From: Croceimicrobium sp965658275
GTDB lineage: Bacteria > Bacteroidota > Bacteroidia > Flavobacteriales > Schleiferiaceae
DNA length: 64,000 bases
Direction of reading: 5' to 3'
Assembly (NCBI GenBank): GCA_965658275.1
Contig: CBFHRN010000002.1
Span: 1-64,000, forward strand
Shown here: piece after piece, positions 1 to 9,244 of the stretch
Layout of the letters: each line of letters opens with the position of its first letter
Numbering within the stretch: position 1 is the stretch's first letter
Notes under the pieces: generated by a model
The model's input: only the letters and a program-made list of their open reading frames with translations
The model's database searches: none
Told to the model about the DNA's origin: nothing
Program-made: the position numbers and the translations under genes

Positions 1-74
1 TGACCTGCCTCTGCGAATTGAAGAGCCGTTTCTCGTCCAATGCCTCGACTTGCGCCTGTTATCAATACTTTCAT
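1..74 (-). CDS. Short-chain dehydrogenase/reductase, N-terminal fragment
   Basis: The gene starts at the ATG at 72-74 on the minus strand and runs off the left edge. The visible residues begin MKVLITGASRGIGRE, with the TGxxxGIG dinucleotide-binding motif of the classical SDR superfamily right at the N terminus. SDR enzymes are NAD(P)-dependent oxidoreductases. With only 24 residues the substrate cannot be told. It lies downstream of pdhC on the same strand but is separated from it by a strong terminator, so it is probably a separate transcription unit. Confidence 0.75.
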   Translation of the reverse strand, partial: MKVLITGASRGIGRETALQFAEAG

Positions 75-80
75 ATCCGA

Positions 81-114
81 TTTCAAATAAAAAAGCCCCG
101 GCGAACCGAGGCTT
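81..114 (-). terminator. Rho-independent terminator after pdhC
   Basis: Read on the minus strand, this is a nine-pair stem (one G-U pair) closed by a UUCG tetraloop (stem arms 106-114 and 93-101). It is followed by a U-rich stretch covering 81-92. It lies 19 bases past the pdhC stop and should end the porU-to-pdhC transcript. Confidence 0.85.
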
Positions 115-132
115 GTTTGTTATTCTAGTTTG

Positions 133-1392
133 TTACAATAACATATTTAAAGGATTCTCTAAAATCCCTTTAAAGGTTTGTAAGAAAGCTGCGCCACTTG
201 CGCCATCAACCACACGATGATCACAGCTCAAGGTCACTTTCATAACATTACCTGGCACTACAGCACCCTCTTTTACGACCGGCACCTGCTTAATGCCACC
301 AACAGCCATAATACAGGCATCTGGAGCATTAATAATTGCTGTGAACTCTTCAATACCAAACATACCTAAATTGGAAATAGTGAAGGTGTTCCCTTCCCAT
401 TCGCTTGGTTGAAGTTTCTTATCACGAGCCTTAGTTGCAAATTCTTTAGCTTCCTTATTTATGGTAGCCAAGCCTTTTTGATCAGCGTGACGAATAACTG
501 GCACTAAGAGCCCTTCATCAACCGCAACGGCCATACCAATATTAATATCGTGATTACGACGAATCGTATCACCAGCCCAACTTGAATTAATTACAGGGTG
601 GGATTTCAAGGCAACAGCGGCCGCTTTTATTACAAAGTCATTGAATGATATCTTCTGCTCGGCAATAGCATTAATCTTTTTACGGGCTTCCATGGCATTA
701 TCCATGTCAATATCCAGGGTCAAGTAGAAATGCGGAGCACTATTCTTAGATTCGCTCAATCTACGTGCAATGGTTTTACGCATCTGACTAACTGGAACCT
801 CATCGTAAGACATACCGCTTGGCGCTGGTCCCGCAGAAGCCATATTCACTTGTGGAGCCGCTTGCGCCGCAGGAGCAGCCGAAGCTGATTCTTGGTAATT
901 ATCAATATCACGTTTAACGATACGACCGCCCTCTCCTGTTCCAGAGACTTTGGAAATATCGACACCTTTATCTTCGGCTAATTTCTTTGCAAGTGGAGAG
1001 GCTTTAATGCGATCACTACTTTCATTGGAAACACTTGCTTCTTCGGTTGAATTTGATGCTTCTACAGGAGCAGACTCCTCTGCCTTTTCTTCTTCTTCAG
1101 AACTTTTATCTGATGACGCAGATCCTCCATCTAATAGGGCACTAATATCCTCTCCCTTTTCACCAAGAATCGCTAAAATTGAGTCAACAGGAGCTGTTCC
1201 ACCTTCCTCTACACCAATATGCAATAAGACACCTTCTTGGAAAGCTTCAAATTCCATGGTGGCTTTATCAGTTTCTATCTCTGCTAATAAGTCACCTTCA
1301 TCAACTTTGTCACCAATCTGCTTATGCCATTTTGCAACGGTACCTTCTTCCATGGTGTCGCTCAAGCGCGGCATTGTTACTACTTCAGCCAT
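133..1392 (-). CDS. pdhC: Dihydrolipoamide acetyltransferase, E2 of pyruvate dehydrogenase
   Basis: E2 core of the pyruvate dehydrogenase complex; it moves the acetyl group from E1 to CoA through a swinging lipoyl arm in the cytoplasm. The protein has 419 residues. One lipoyl domain (about 1-80) carries the lipoyl lysine K43 in ETDKAT. An acidic Ser/Glu/Ala-rich linker follows. Next comes a peripheral-subunit-binding domain (about 128-165, with KASPLAKKLA and GTGEGGRIVKRDI), an Ala/Pro hinge, and the catalytic domain ending in DHRVVDGA, whose His and Asp are the active-site pair. The gene lies 12 bases after pdhA in the same operon. The E3 gene lpdA is far away at 47499. E1-beta is not in this window. 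Confidence 0.95.
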   Translation of the reverse strand: MAEVVTMPRLSDTMEEGTVAKWHKQIGDKVDEGDLLAEIETDKATMEFEAFQEGVLLHIGVEEGGTAPVDSILAILGEKGEDISALLDGGSASSDKSSEEEEKAEESAPVEASNSTEEASVSNESSDRIKASPLAKKLAEDKGVDISKVSGTGEGGRIVKRDIDNYQESASAAPAAQAAPQVNMASAGPAPSGMSYDEVPVSQMRKTIARRLSESKNSAPHFYLTLDIDMDNAMEARKKINAIAEQKISFNDFVIKAAAVALKSHPVINSSWAGDTIRRNHDINIGMAVAVDEGLLVPVIRHADQKGLATINKEAKEFATKARDKKLQPSEWEGNTFTISNLGMFGIEEFTAIINAPDACIMAVGGIKQVPVVKEGAVVPGNVMKVTLSCDHRVVDGASGAAFLQTFKGILENPLNMLL

Positions 1393-1404
1393 TGATAGCT
1401 ATTT

Positions 1405-2403
1405 TTAGAATGTTTTTATAAATGGATAGTCGTCTTGAATGTAGACGTTCTTGTACAGGTTATCTGCCGTTGGGAACGGTGACTCATCTGCATAGTCAAC
1501 ACATTCTTTCACTAAGTCCTTAACACGTTGTTCAATTGCTTCCAGATCTTTTGCGGAGGCGTACTTCTTATCCTTAATTACCTTCTCCACAATACCAATT
1601 GGATCCTTCTTTTGGTATTCAGCAACCTCTTCTTTAGTTCGGTAATGCTGAGCATCCGACATAGAGTGACCCTTATAGCGGTAAGTACGCATCTCCAATA
1701 AAGTTGGACCACCACCACTGCGTGCTCTATCTGCGGCCTCTTGAACTGCATTGTATACCGCGACTGGATCCATACCGTCGACTGGCTCACATGGCATTTC
1801 ATAACCAAGACCTAATTTGTAGATATCACTGTGGTTGGCGGTGCGTTCTACAGAAGTACCCATGGCATAGCCATTATTCTCCACGATGAAAATCACTGGT
1901 AAATTCCAGAGCATAGCCAAATTCAAGGTCTCATGAAAAGAACCTTGACGAACTGCACCATCTCCCATGTATGTAAGGGTTACTGCACCTGTCTCTAAAT
2001 ACTTATCTGCAAAGGCCAAACCCGCTCCTAAGGGAATCTGACCACCAACAATACCATGACCACCAAAAAAGTTATGCTCTTTCGAAAACATGTGCATGGA
2101 GCCACCATTACCTTGAGAGGTTCCACCTACCTTACCGCAAAGCTCGGCCATAATTTTTTTTGGATCTACTCCAAGAGCAATCGGCTGAACGTGATTACGG
2201 TAAGCCGTAATCATACGGTCATTCTTTTCCATGGCAAAAGCAGATCCGGCAAGAACTGCCTCTTGACCATTATATAAATGTAGGAAACCGCGAATCTTCT
2301 GCTGGATATAAAGCGCTGCTGCTTTATCCTCAAACTTTCTCCAGAATAGCATATCCTCATACCATTTAAGGTATACACTCTTGGTGATTTTTTTCTTTGG
2401 CAT
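1405..2403 (-). CDS. pdhA: Pyruvate dehydrogenase E1 component, alpha subunit
   Basis: Thiamine-diphosphate-dependent alpha subunit of the heterotetrameric E1. It decarboxylates pyruvate and, with E1-beta, reductively acetylates the lipoyl arm of E2. It has 332 residues, the usual length. The ThDP-binding signature runs from GDGAVRQGSFHE to the NNGYAMGT segment. GGHGIVGGQIPLGAG and the phosphorylation-loop-like YRYKGHSMSD region match the family. Transcribed with pdhC; its upstream neighbour is cdd with a 52-base gap. No E1-beta gene is adjacent, so the beta subunit must be encoded elsewhere. Confidence 0.95.
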   Translation of the reverse strand: MPKKKITKSVYLKWYEDMLFWRKFEDKAAALYIQQKIRGFLHLYNGQEAVLAGSAFAMEKNDRMITAYRNHVQPIALGVDPKKIMAELCGKVGGTSQGNGGSMHMFSKEHNFFGGHGIVGGQIPLGAGLAFADKYLETGAVTLTYMGDGAVRQGSFHETLNLAMLWNLPVIFIVENNGYAMGTSVERTANHSDIYKLGLGYEMPCEPVDGMDPVAVYNAVQEAADRARSGGGPTLLEMRTYRYKGHSMSDAQHYRTKEEVAEYQKKDPIGIVEKVIKDKKYASAKDLEAIEQRVKDLVKECVDYADESPFPTADNLYKNVYIQDDYPFIKTF

Positions 2404-2455
2404 GTTTTCTAATCTCTATTGAAGCGGCAAATTTAAATAAAAAGCTTCCAGCCTT

Positions 2456-2947
2456 TTACTTCTTTGGCAAATGACTTTGATTAAATGCAAATGGAAGCAT
2501 CTGTTGCAAGCCATTTGCCACATAAACAAGGTCTTCCGAAGGATGAATAAGCAGAATCTTTAAAGGAGATTCCTGCTTAAATTGATACTCGGCCATCACC
2601 TGTAAACAGGCGCCACAAGGTGAAGGTAAATTCTCAGCATGATCTGGAATGGCAACGGCCAGAACTTCAAACCCAACTCCTGAATATAAAGCTCCTGCAG
2701 CAAACATAGTCGTTCGTTCAGCGCAAAGACCGCTAGGATAGGCCGCATTTTCTTGATTGGATCCGCTGACAATTTCGCCATTAGCCAAGAGTAAAGCGGC
2801 ACCTACAGCATAATTACTGTAGGGTGAGTGGCTCGTAACTCTGGCTTGCTTAGCTTTTAAGACTAAGGCTAGTTCTCTACTTTTTAAATCATCAAATGAT
2901 TGAGGTAAGAGTGAACAGGTTACCTCTATTTTGGAATGTTCTTTCAA
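2456..2947 (-). CDS. cdd: Cytidine deaminase
   Basis: Zinc-dependent hydrolytic deamination of cytidine or deoxycytidine to uridine or deoxyuridine (pyrimidine salvage). The 163-residue protein carries the CAE motif (C75, E77) and PCGAC (C111, C114), the three cysteine zinc ligands and the proton-shuttling glutamate. The reading frame begins with TTG immediately after the TAA stop of porV, with no gap, so translation is probably coupled to porV. No nearby in-frame ATG precedes the conserved region. The link to the T9SS gene porV is positional; I see no functional reason for it. Confidence 0.9.
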   Translation of the reverse strand: MKEHSKIEVTCSLLPQSFDDLKSRELALVLKAKQARVTSHSPYSNYAVGAALLLANGEIVSGSNQENAAYPSGLCAERTTMFAAGALYSGVGFEVLAVAIPDHAENLPSPCGACLQVMAEYQFKQESPLKILLIHPSEDLVYVANGLQQMLPFAFNQSHLPKK

Positions 2948-4135
2948 TTAATTCTGCGCTTGTTCGAAATTAAACAACAAGGTAAAACGCAGAGTGTTTT
3001 CAAGAGGACTACGCACTAAACTGGATGCTGGTATCAAATAAGCGAAATCCAATCCGAAAACATTGTATTGAATACCTAAACCGATAGTGAAGTATTGGCG
3101 GTATCCTTTTTCAGGATCCTCAAATTGATACCCCCCGCGAAAGGCAAACTTATTATCATACCAATATTCTGCACCAATATTAAAATTGATCTCCTCAAAC
3201 TCCTCACTGAAACCGCCAGGTGCATCATTAAAAGACTGAAAAACTCCGGCAAAGGCTGAAACATTATCATCAATACCCGCTATTATGTCCCCATTGTTAT
3301 CGCGAATCGGAGGAGTTGGCACTAACAATTTATTCGCATCGGCGTAAAAAGAAACCTTATTGTAACGATCGATCTCATAATGGTAGGCGCCACCTAAGCG
3401 CATATTAGCTGGCAAAAAATCTGCCGACTCTTGAGAACTACCATAAGATATTTTACCTCCTACATTGGAGATGTTCAATCCGGCACTAAAACTTTGGTAT
3501 TGGCCTCCGCCCATGGCATAGCGTCGACTCTGGTAATAAAAGCCCAAATCCGCTGCTAAAGATGATCCTGGTGTTGTTTCAATCCCTGCAGTCTGAAGGC
3601 CATTGGTTAAATCACTGTAAATGAATCGTAGGCCTACCCCCATACTGAAGTATTGACTAAGCTTTAATCCATAGCCAGCATTTAAAGTAAGCTCATAAGG
3701 CTGACCTGTACCTTGCGGTGTATTTTGCTCATCCCGGAAGTTGATTTCCCCTAAAGAAAAATAGCGCATTGCTAATGCTAGACCTTGACGATCATCAAAC
3801 TTGAAAGCATAAGATAAATGCGCCAAATTAATATCGTTCACCAATTTGTTAAGCCAAGGAGTATAGCTCATGGATAAGGTTCTAGCACCATCTTCTAAAA
3901 AGGCCAGCTTTGCTGTATTCCAATACACTGCATTTGCGTCAGGCATGGTTGCTGCTCCCACATCACCCATTCCTCCAGCTCTAGCGTCGGGAGACACCGC
4001 AATAATGGGCACCGCCACGGAAATAGTTCTTAAAGAATTAAAATAGTCGCCGTCTCCTTCCAATCCCCCAAATTGGGCTCTCATCCCTAAGGAACTAAAA
4101 ATCAACATAAACAGCGGCAGATAGTACTTCATCAT
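2948..4135 (-). CDS. porV: Type IX secretion outer-membrane protein PorV
   Basis: Outer-membrane beta-barrel of the type IX secretion system. PorV (LptO) carries cargo from the SprA translocon to the PorU sortase at the cell surface. The N terminus has a signal peptide (MMKYYLPLFMLIFSSLGMRA, then Q). The mature part contains the family segments VSPDARAGGMGDVG and ANAVYWNTAKLAF and ends in alternating barrel strands. The frame extends to a TTG at 4153, but the ATG pair at 4130-4135 fits the signal peptide better, giving about 395 residues. It lies 45 bases after porU, with cdd directly following. Confidence 0.93.
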   Translation of the reverse strand: MMKYYLPLFMLIFSSLGMRAQFGGLEGDGDYFNSLRTISVAVPIIAVSPDARAGGMGDVGAATMPDANAVYWNTAKLAFLEDGARTLSMSYTPWLNKLVNDINLAHLSYAFKFDDRQGLALAMRYFSLGEINFRDEQNTPQGTGQPYELTLNAGYGLKLSQYFSMGVGLRFIYSDLTNGLQTAGIETTPGSSLAADLGFYYQSRRYAMGGGQYQSFSAGLNISNVGGKISYGSSQESADFLPANMRLGGAYHYEIDRYNKVSFYADANKLLVPTPPIRDNNGDIIAGIDDNVSAFAGVFQSFNDAPGGFSEEFEEINFNIGAEYWYDNKFAFRGGYQFEDPEKGYRQYFTIGLGIQYNVFGLDFAYLIPASSLVRSPLENTLRFTLLFNFEQAQN

Positions 4136-4180
4136 CACAAATTTGGTGGGCAAAAATAGCTTTTATATACAAACGGTCCT

Positions 4181-7100
4181 TTAACGTAGGATAACGAGCT
4201 TTTCGTATTGATCGTCACTGGAGTTATCGCTAAGCGACCGAACCTTTATTCGATAAACATAAACTCCTTTGCCAATTTTATCTCCGTAATCATCTAATCC
4301 GTCCCAAGCAATGCCAGTTACACGATTACCGAAACTATTTACACTTTGATTAATCGTCTTCACTAAAGTGCCTGAAACAGTAAAAATTTGAACTTGAACC
4401 TCAAGCGGCTGGTTGGCCCTATTGTGCTCAAATTGAAACTCAGTATAAGTTGTGAAAGGATTCGGATAATTTAATACTCGGCTCAATGCTAAATCTGCAG
4501 ATTCTGCTACAATAAATTCAGTTGAAGCCTGAGAGGGATTATTATATATGTCAAAGGCTCTTAGATTGAGCTGGTAAGATCCGGGCTCCAAATCAAACAA
4601 CTGATAACGGAGACTTCCGCTCTTGTAACTATTTAAATCCGCCTCATAAAATTCATTTAGGATAAAGGGCTTATCCGTTTCCTCGTTTAACACTGCTCTT
4701 AAATCTTGACCTACCCCATTACCAACGGTATTGATCCCACTAGAATCAAGCAGCTCGGCGTAAATAAACGGATCTTCACCTGTTATACCCCCTCGAACGA
4801 AGGAAGCATCATTCATAAATAAACGTATTTCGGGACCCTGACTATCATCGGGAGCATTTTCATTAAAACCGCCAACTACTATAGTATCGTAATAACCGGC
4901 GGCATCGCTGCTTCCCTCTGAATCAAAAGCGTAATAAGACAGCTTCCCATTTCCAAACTGATAGTTGATACCTAATGGCACGCGGAACTCCACGTTGAAG
5001 TCACCATTTGAGACCTCCACCTTACCGCGGTATAGTAAACTAGATCGTTCATTAAAATTAACCGGCGCTCCAATACCATCGTTGGCTAGCGTTTGTCTTT
5101 GAACTTCCTTATCGTAAACACTGACATTTAGTACGCCATTAAAGTTGCTGAGCTTCGTACCATCTAAATCTCTGAGTTCACCTTTTAAATCTACTTTAGA
5201 AAGGGCCTTAATGGTATCATTAGCGGCTTGCGCGATAGGTTTACCGTTCAACTCTGTTGTGTGCACCTCATAATAAGGAATGGCAAGTCTTAAGGCTGGA
5301 TCTCCTATAAGCGAAAATTTTGTTTTGGTAGATCGACTGCGCACAAAATTATCATTCTTTGCCGCTCTTATAATTTCCCCAAGAGTTTGCGGAATGCCGT
5401 TGGGACGTGCCAAAATCGTGTCAAAAACCGCATCATTTAGATCTACCGCTCCTTGCACGCCAACCACACGGGTTGTAGACAATAATGCTATTGCTCCTCC
5501 ATTGGGGTTCAATAACAATTGCTCCCCAGCTGAAACCCTTTTCGGGTCATCAAATCGGGTAAATTCACAGGTGATCGTAACAAATAGGGAAAGGGCGTCA
5601 ATATTGGTCCAAGCATTGACGTCTTGCAATTGCAGCAGTCGTTCTGAAGCTAAACCTATTTCACCACCATGTCCAATATAATTGGTAACGAGGCATCCTC
5701 TTTGCACTTTACGGAACATGTCCAATCGAGCTTCAGGATAAGATTGACTGCCCGTACTGGTTTCTTGCTGATAAGCATCCAGGTAAATTTTCTCCACATT
5801 AAAGGACGGTGATTTATCGCGAACTACCCGCGACAAACCCTCCGAACGAGGCACAAAATACTCCCGTTCCCAAATGTAATCATCGGGGTCATCAGCCATC
5901 AATAATATGCGATTTCGCCAATCTCCAAAACGAGCCGCACCCTCGCCGTAGCGGCGCACTTTGGCAACATAACTCTGAGCCTGACTAAGATTATCACAAG
6001 GGATTCGACCTACCCCTAAATCCATAAAAGCGCCCGTAAAATTGGTGCCTTCTCCTGGGTCCATATAGGCAAAAAAGTCATCAGTAATGCTAGACAAGCC
6101 TAAAGAGAAGCTGTAGCTGGTTTGCCAAGTTGGAATAAAATTATTGTTCCCATTTAAGCGGTCCTTATAGTCGTAGGAAGCGTCTCCGAAGAGCAGGACA
6201 TATTTAAACCGATTGCCAGTAGAGCGATCGTATAAGTCTTTAATAAAATCTCGAATAGCGGTAAGGTCCTGACCGCCCGAACCGAATTCATTGTAAATAT
6301 CATTTACATCCACCACAATACTTGCCACATTACCACTTGAGGTATGGTATTCTGCCAATTCTTCGGCTGCGCTTCTAAAATTAGGGTGGCTTATTACCAC
6401 CATTTCAGGAACCTCTATACTCCTAAGATCAAGAGGTTCTAAAGTTTCAACAAAAGCAGGAGTCGGGAAGTTAGACCCCGTAAACGCCACATATTCCTTT
6501 AAGGTAGAGCCGTCAGCGGTAAATTCAAAAACGCCATTGGTAAGAGCACCTTGCATCTCCACTGGAGCACCAATTCGCTGGATTTGCCAAACACTAATAT
6601 CCGCAGGAGCGTTTTGAATTTGAAAAGTAATTCGCTCACCCGCTCCAACAGATCGACTATCGCGGAATTGAATGGAATTCCCCGCTTGTGCAAAATCTAA
6701 GCTACGACGTGCATTGAGGACAATTCTATCCAACCAGGCCACACCACTAGGATTGGAGCTATTGTTGTAAGTTAAATTTAAAGTGATATTATCCCCCAAA
6801 GCATTGAAGGTTGTCCGTCGTGTACTGCGCTCGACAAACGGCGGGTAATTTCCAAAGGTAGAGTAGGGATCTATAGCGTTGCTTAAGATTTGGCTAGCCG
6901 CATAACTTGTATTTATTGCTGTTCCGCTTGAAGAAACTCGACCAACGACATCTACTAAAAGTTCGACCGGCTCATTAAGTACAAGATTCGCAAAACTAAA
7001 GTTGTAGTTATAGCTTAGCGTAAATTCAAAGACATCACCAAACCATTGCCTTCCAGTTCCTACAAGGTTAATTAAATCTTCCTCCTCCACCGCATAATCA

Positions 7101-8029
7101 TCGAATGTAGTAACGGTTTGGGTAGGATTGCTTAAAGAATTTAAGGAATTCAGAAGCAAACTGGGACCGGCATCCGTGCTTATGAAACAGTAATTATCGT
7201 CGCGGTATATATTATGCGTGTAATTATACCGGTCATTTCCCGCGTCATATTTCCATTCGTGTGGACCGTAGAGATAGACCAACAAGTAATCATTGTTATT
7301 GAAAAGGCCATCATTGTTAAGGTCATAAACCTTAAAGGCTTGCTCTTGTAAAGAGGAAGGACGTGCCCCACTAAAGGCCTCAGGCAACATCGCATGTTGA
7401 TTGGCCAGTAGGCGCAAATTATTGATGGAAACTTCCGATTCATATAGCCCCTCATCACTCAAGAAGCTGGCACTAAACTTGTAAATACCACTTTCGTTAA
7501 TCCGAAACTTATGCCAGGTACCTGCAGCAAGTGGACTTGGCACTTGGGCTTTCGACCTCATAGCCTGTGACGCTTGCTTATAAGACCCCACGATTTTCCT
7601 CAAGGTAAATTCCGAAACTCGATATATCCTACCATTTTCCTGATAGAAAGGAAATAGGCAAAAACTCAAACTAGAACCTACCTGACGGCCCCAACCACGC
7701 GATAACCTGAGATCAATTTCATCCTTATTCGGCACCTGAATGCCTTTAAAGGCCTCCAATTCTGCAGAAGGAACAGGCTCTGATTTGGTAATACTAATCC
7801 CAACGGAATCATTCGCAGAGAATCCAGATGCTAGAACCCGACAAAATTGAGGTAAACCCCGGTGCATCGGATCGGGATCCGCTTGATTAAAATGAGGCCA
7901 TAAATCTTTCGAATCTACACCAACATTTAGAGGTTTTTGCCAATCAATTCGGTAATCAACCGAGGATTGTGCACTCAAAATTCCAACTGAAAAAAGAAAA
8001 AAGTAAAGCTTAATGAGATTTGTCCGCAT
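4181..8029 (-). CDS. porU: Type IX secretion sortase PorU (C25 gingipain family)
   Basis: Cell-surface cysteine peptidase that removes the C-terminal signal of T9SS cargo and attaches it to a lipid anchor. The frame is open to 8284, but the ATG at 8029 begins a proper signal peptide (MRTNLIKLYFFLFSVGILSA), giving 1282 residues and clearing the divergent promoter. The C25 domain occupies about residues 590-950. The likely catalytic pair is His about 785 in YIGHGGE and Cys about 820 in TITCEF, 34 residues apart. The C terminus (YPNPF onward, ending in YEKLVILR) is a FlgD/CTD-like fold, as known for PorU itself. It is the first gene of the porU-porV-cdd-pdhA-pdhC run. Confidence 0.93.
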   Translation of the reverse strand: MRTNLIKLYFFLFSVGILSAQSSVDYRIDWQKPLNVGVDSKDLWPHFNQADPDPMHRGLPQFCRVLASGFSANDSVGISITKSEPVPSAELEAFKGIQVPNKDEIDLRLSRGWGRQVGSSLSFCLFPFYQENGRIYRVSEFTLRKIVGSYKQASQAMRSKAQVPSPLAAGTWHKFRINESGIYKFSASFLSDEGLYESEVSINNLRLLANQHAMLPEAFSGARPSSLQEQAFKVYDLNNDGLFNNNDYLLVYLYGPHEWKYDAGNDRYNYTHNIYRDDNYCFISTDAGPSLLLNSLNSLSNPTQTVTTFDDYAVEEEDLINLVGTGRQWFGDVFEFTLSYNYNFSFANLVLNEPVELLVDVVGRVSSSGTAINTSYAASQILSNAIDPYSTFGNYPPFVERSTRRTTFNALGDNITLNLTYNNSSNPSGVAWLDRIVLNARRSLDFAQAGNSIQFRDSRSVGAGERITFQIQNAPADISVWQIQRIGAPVEMQGALTNGVFEFTADGSTLKEYVAFTGSNFPTPAFVETLEPLDLRSIEVPEMVVISHPNFRSAAEELAEYHTSSGNVASIVVDVNDIYNEFGSGGQDLTAIRDFIKDLYDRSTGNRFKYVLLFGDASYDYKDRLNGNNNFIPTWQTSYSFSLGLSSITDDFFAYMDPGEGTNFTGAFMDLGVGRIPCDNLSQAQSYVAKVRRYGEGAARFGDWRNRILLMADDPDDYIWEREYFVPRSEGLSRVVRDKSPSFNVEKIYLDAYQQETSTGSQSYPEARLDMFRKVQRGCLVTNYIGHGGEIGLASERLLQLQDVNAWTNIDALSLFVTITCEFTRFDDPKRVSAGEQLLLNPNGGAIALLSTTRVVGVQGAVDLNDAVFDTILARPNGIPQTLGEIIRAAKNDNFVRSRSTKTKFSLIGDPALRLAIPYYEVHTTELNGKPIAQAANDTIKALSKVDLKGELRDLDGTKLSNFNGVLNVSVYDKEVQRQTLANDGIGAPVNFNERSSLLYRGKVEVSNGDFNVEFRVPLGINYQFGNGKLSYYAFDSEGSSDAAGYYDTIVVGGFNENAPDDSQGPEIRLFMNDASFVRGGITGEDPFIYAELLDSSGINTVGNGVGQDLRAVLNEETDKPFILNEFYEADLNSYKSGSLRYQLFDLEPGSYQLNLRAFDIYNNPSQASTEFIVAESADLALSRVLNYPNPFTTYTEFQFEHNRANQPLEVQVQIFTVSGTLVKTINQSVNSFGNRVTGIAWDGLDDYGDKIGKGVYVYRIKVRSLSDNSSDDQYEKLVILR

Positions 8030-8092
8030 AGTAGTGCTGCTTTGACTAGCAAGTGAAAAACGCCGGTCGCTCTTTCTTATTGTTAGGGGCTG

Positions 8093-8101
8093 CAAAGTAT
8101 A
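8093..8101 (-). promoter_or_regulatory. Possible -7 box for porU
   Basis: On the minus strand this reads TATACTTTG, one base longer than the Bacteroidetes TAnnTTTG consensus, 63 bases before the porU ATG. No convincing -33 TTG is seen at the right distance, so this is a weak call. Confidence 0.25.
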
Positions 8102-8234
8102 CTTTATTGCAATAAAATGAGTTTCTAAGGATACAATGTTGAAAAATTCGCTTTTTTTGCCTCTTACCAGTCCTAGGATTGGGCAATTGTTATTAAGAAT
8201 TTGTATCATTGTAGCCCGAAACTCTCTTGAGAGG

Positions 8235-9218
8235 ATGAATAAAAGACTACTAACCTTATTGGCCATTTTCACTATGGCGAGCACTCAATTCCTTCAGGGA
8301 CAGGATGCTCACTTTAGTCAATTTTACGCCAACCCGATGTACTTGAACCCAGCATTTGCTGGTGTTTCAAAATGCCCGCGTTTAAATCTTAATTACCGTA
8401 ATCAATACCCGGTACTTAATGTTTATCAAACATATAGTGCTAGTTATGATCAATACGTAGAAAGTTTGAGCGGAGGTCTAGGTTTAATGCTCATGCGCGA
8501 TGAAGCGGGTGACGGCGCTTATTCAACAACAGACGCAAGCCTTATTTACTCATACCACTTAAAAGCGAGTCGCTCTTTCAGCATTCTCGCCGGTTTCCAG
8601 GGAACCTATCGTCAAATCGCCATTGATTGGCAGAGCTTTACTTTCCCAGATCAAATTGATCCTTATTATGGATTCGTACGGGAAACATCAGAAGTAGCTC
8701 CTGGAAATAATACCGTTGGAGTTTTTGACCTTAGCGCTGGTTTAATTGGTTACACCGAGCGTTTTTATTTTGGAGTTGCTGTGGCGCATATGACCCAGCC
8801 AGACATTAGCTTCTTCGTACAAGATCGACTTCCCATGAAATTCACTGCCCACATGGGCTTAACTATACCTTTAGGTCGCAAGCGTCTTTATACAGATTTG
8901 CAGAATTACATTATTCCAAATGTAGTTTACCAAAGACAAGGTGAGTTTGACCAATTAACCATTAGCACTTCTTTCTCAAGAGGAGATTTCAAAGGTGGTT
9001 TAGGTTTCCGTAGTAGTACTGCTAATCCAGATGCTCTAGTAATTCTAGTGGGATATGCACCATTAGAGGGACGTTGGGGAGTTGGTTATAGTTATGATTA
9101 CACGGTGTCCAGTATTGCAAACAATTTGGGTGGTGCGCATGAGATTTCTCTTTCCTACCAATTCCCTTGTCGTGCATCAAGAAAACGTACTAAGGCAATA
9201 AGTTGCCCAAAATTCTAG
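8235..9218 (+). CDS. PorP/SprF-family type IX secretion membrane protein
   Basis: Outer-membrane beta-barrel of the PorP/SprF family. These proteins link to the PorK/N ring, or act as dedicated partners of particular T9SS cargoes. The frame opens at 8136, but the ATG at 8235 starts a clean signal peptide (MNKRLLTLLAIFTMASTQFL). The family hallmark QDAHFSQFYANPMYLNPAFAG follows directly after cleavage. Length is about 327 residues, normal for the family, with repeated amphipathic strands to the end. It lies between porU (divergent) and gldJ (26 bases downstream). Whether it is the core PorP or a cargo-specific paralogue cannot be decided here. Confidence 0.88.
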   Translation: MNKRLLTLLAIFTMASTQFLQGQDAHFSQFYANPMYLNPAFAGVSKCPRLNLNYRNQYPVLNVYQTYSASYDQYVESLSGGLGLMLMRDEAGDGAYSTTDASLIYSYHLKASRSFSILAGFQGTYRQIAIDWQSFTFPDQIDPYYGFVRETSEVAPGNNTVGVFDLSAGLIGYTERFYFGVAVAHMTQPDISFFVQDRLPMKFTAHMGLTIPLGRKRLYTDLQNYIIPNVVYQRQGEFDQLTISTSFSRGDFKGGLGFRSSTANPDALVILVGYAPLEGRWGVGYSYDYTVSSIANNLGGAHEISLSYQFPCRASRKRTKAISCPKF

Positions 9219-9244
9219 TTAATAGGTTCTAAAGATTCTCATTT

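Noticed and set aside
950..1408. 152-codon plus-strand frame across pdhC
   Set aside because: Ser-rich antisense shadow of the acidic lipoyl linker of PdhC.
5280..5681. 133-codon plus-strand frame inside porU
   Set aside because: It is opposite to a strongly supported gene, has no recognisable domain and reads like an antisense shadow.
8136..8234. Longer start for the PorP/SprF-like gene at 8136
   Set aside because: The ATG at 8235 begins the signal peptide; the upstream 33 residues would bury it.
8030..8284. Longer porU frame starting at 8284 and overlapping the PorP-like gene
   Set aside because: The added 85 residues show no signal peptide or family match. The ATG at 8029 starts a good signal peptide and leaves a divergent promoter region.
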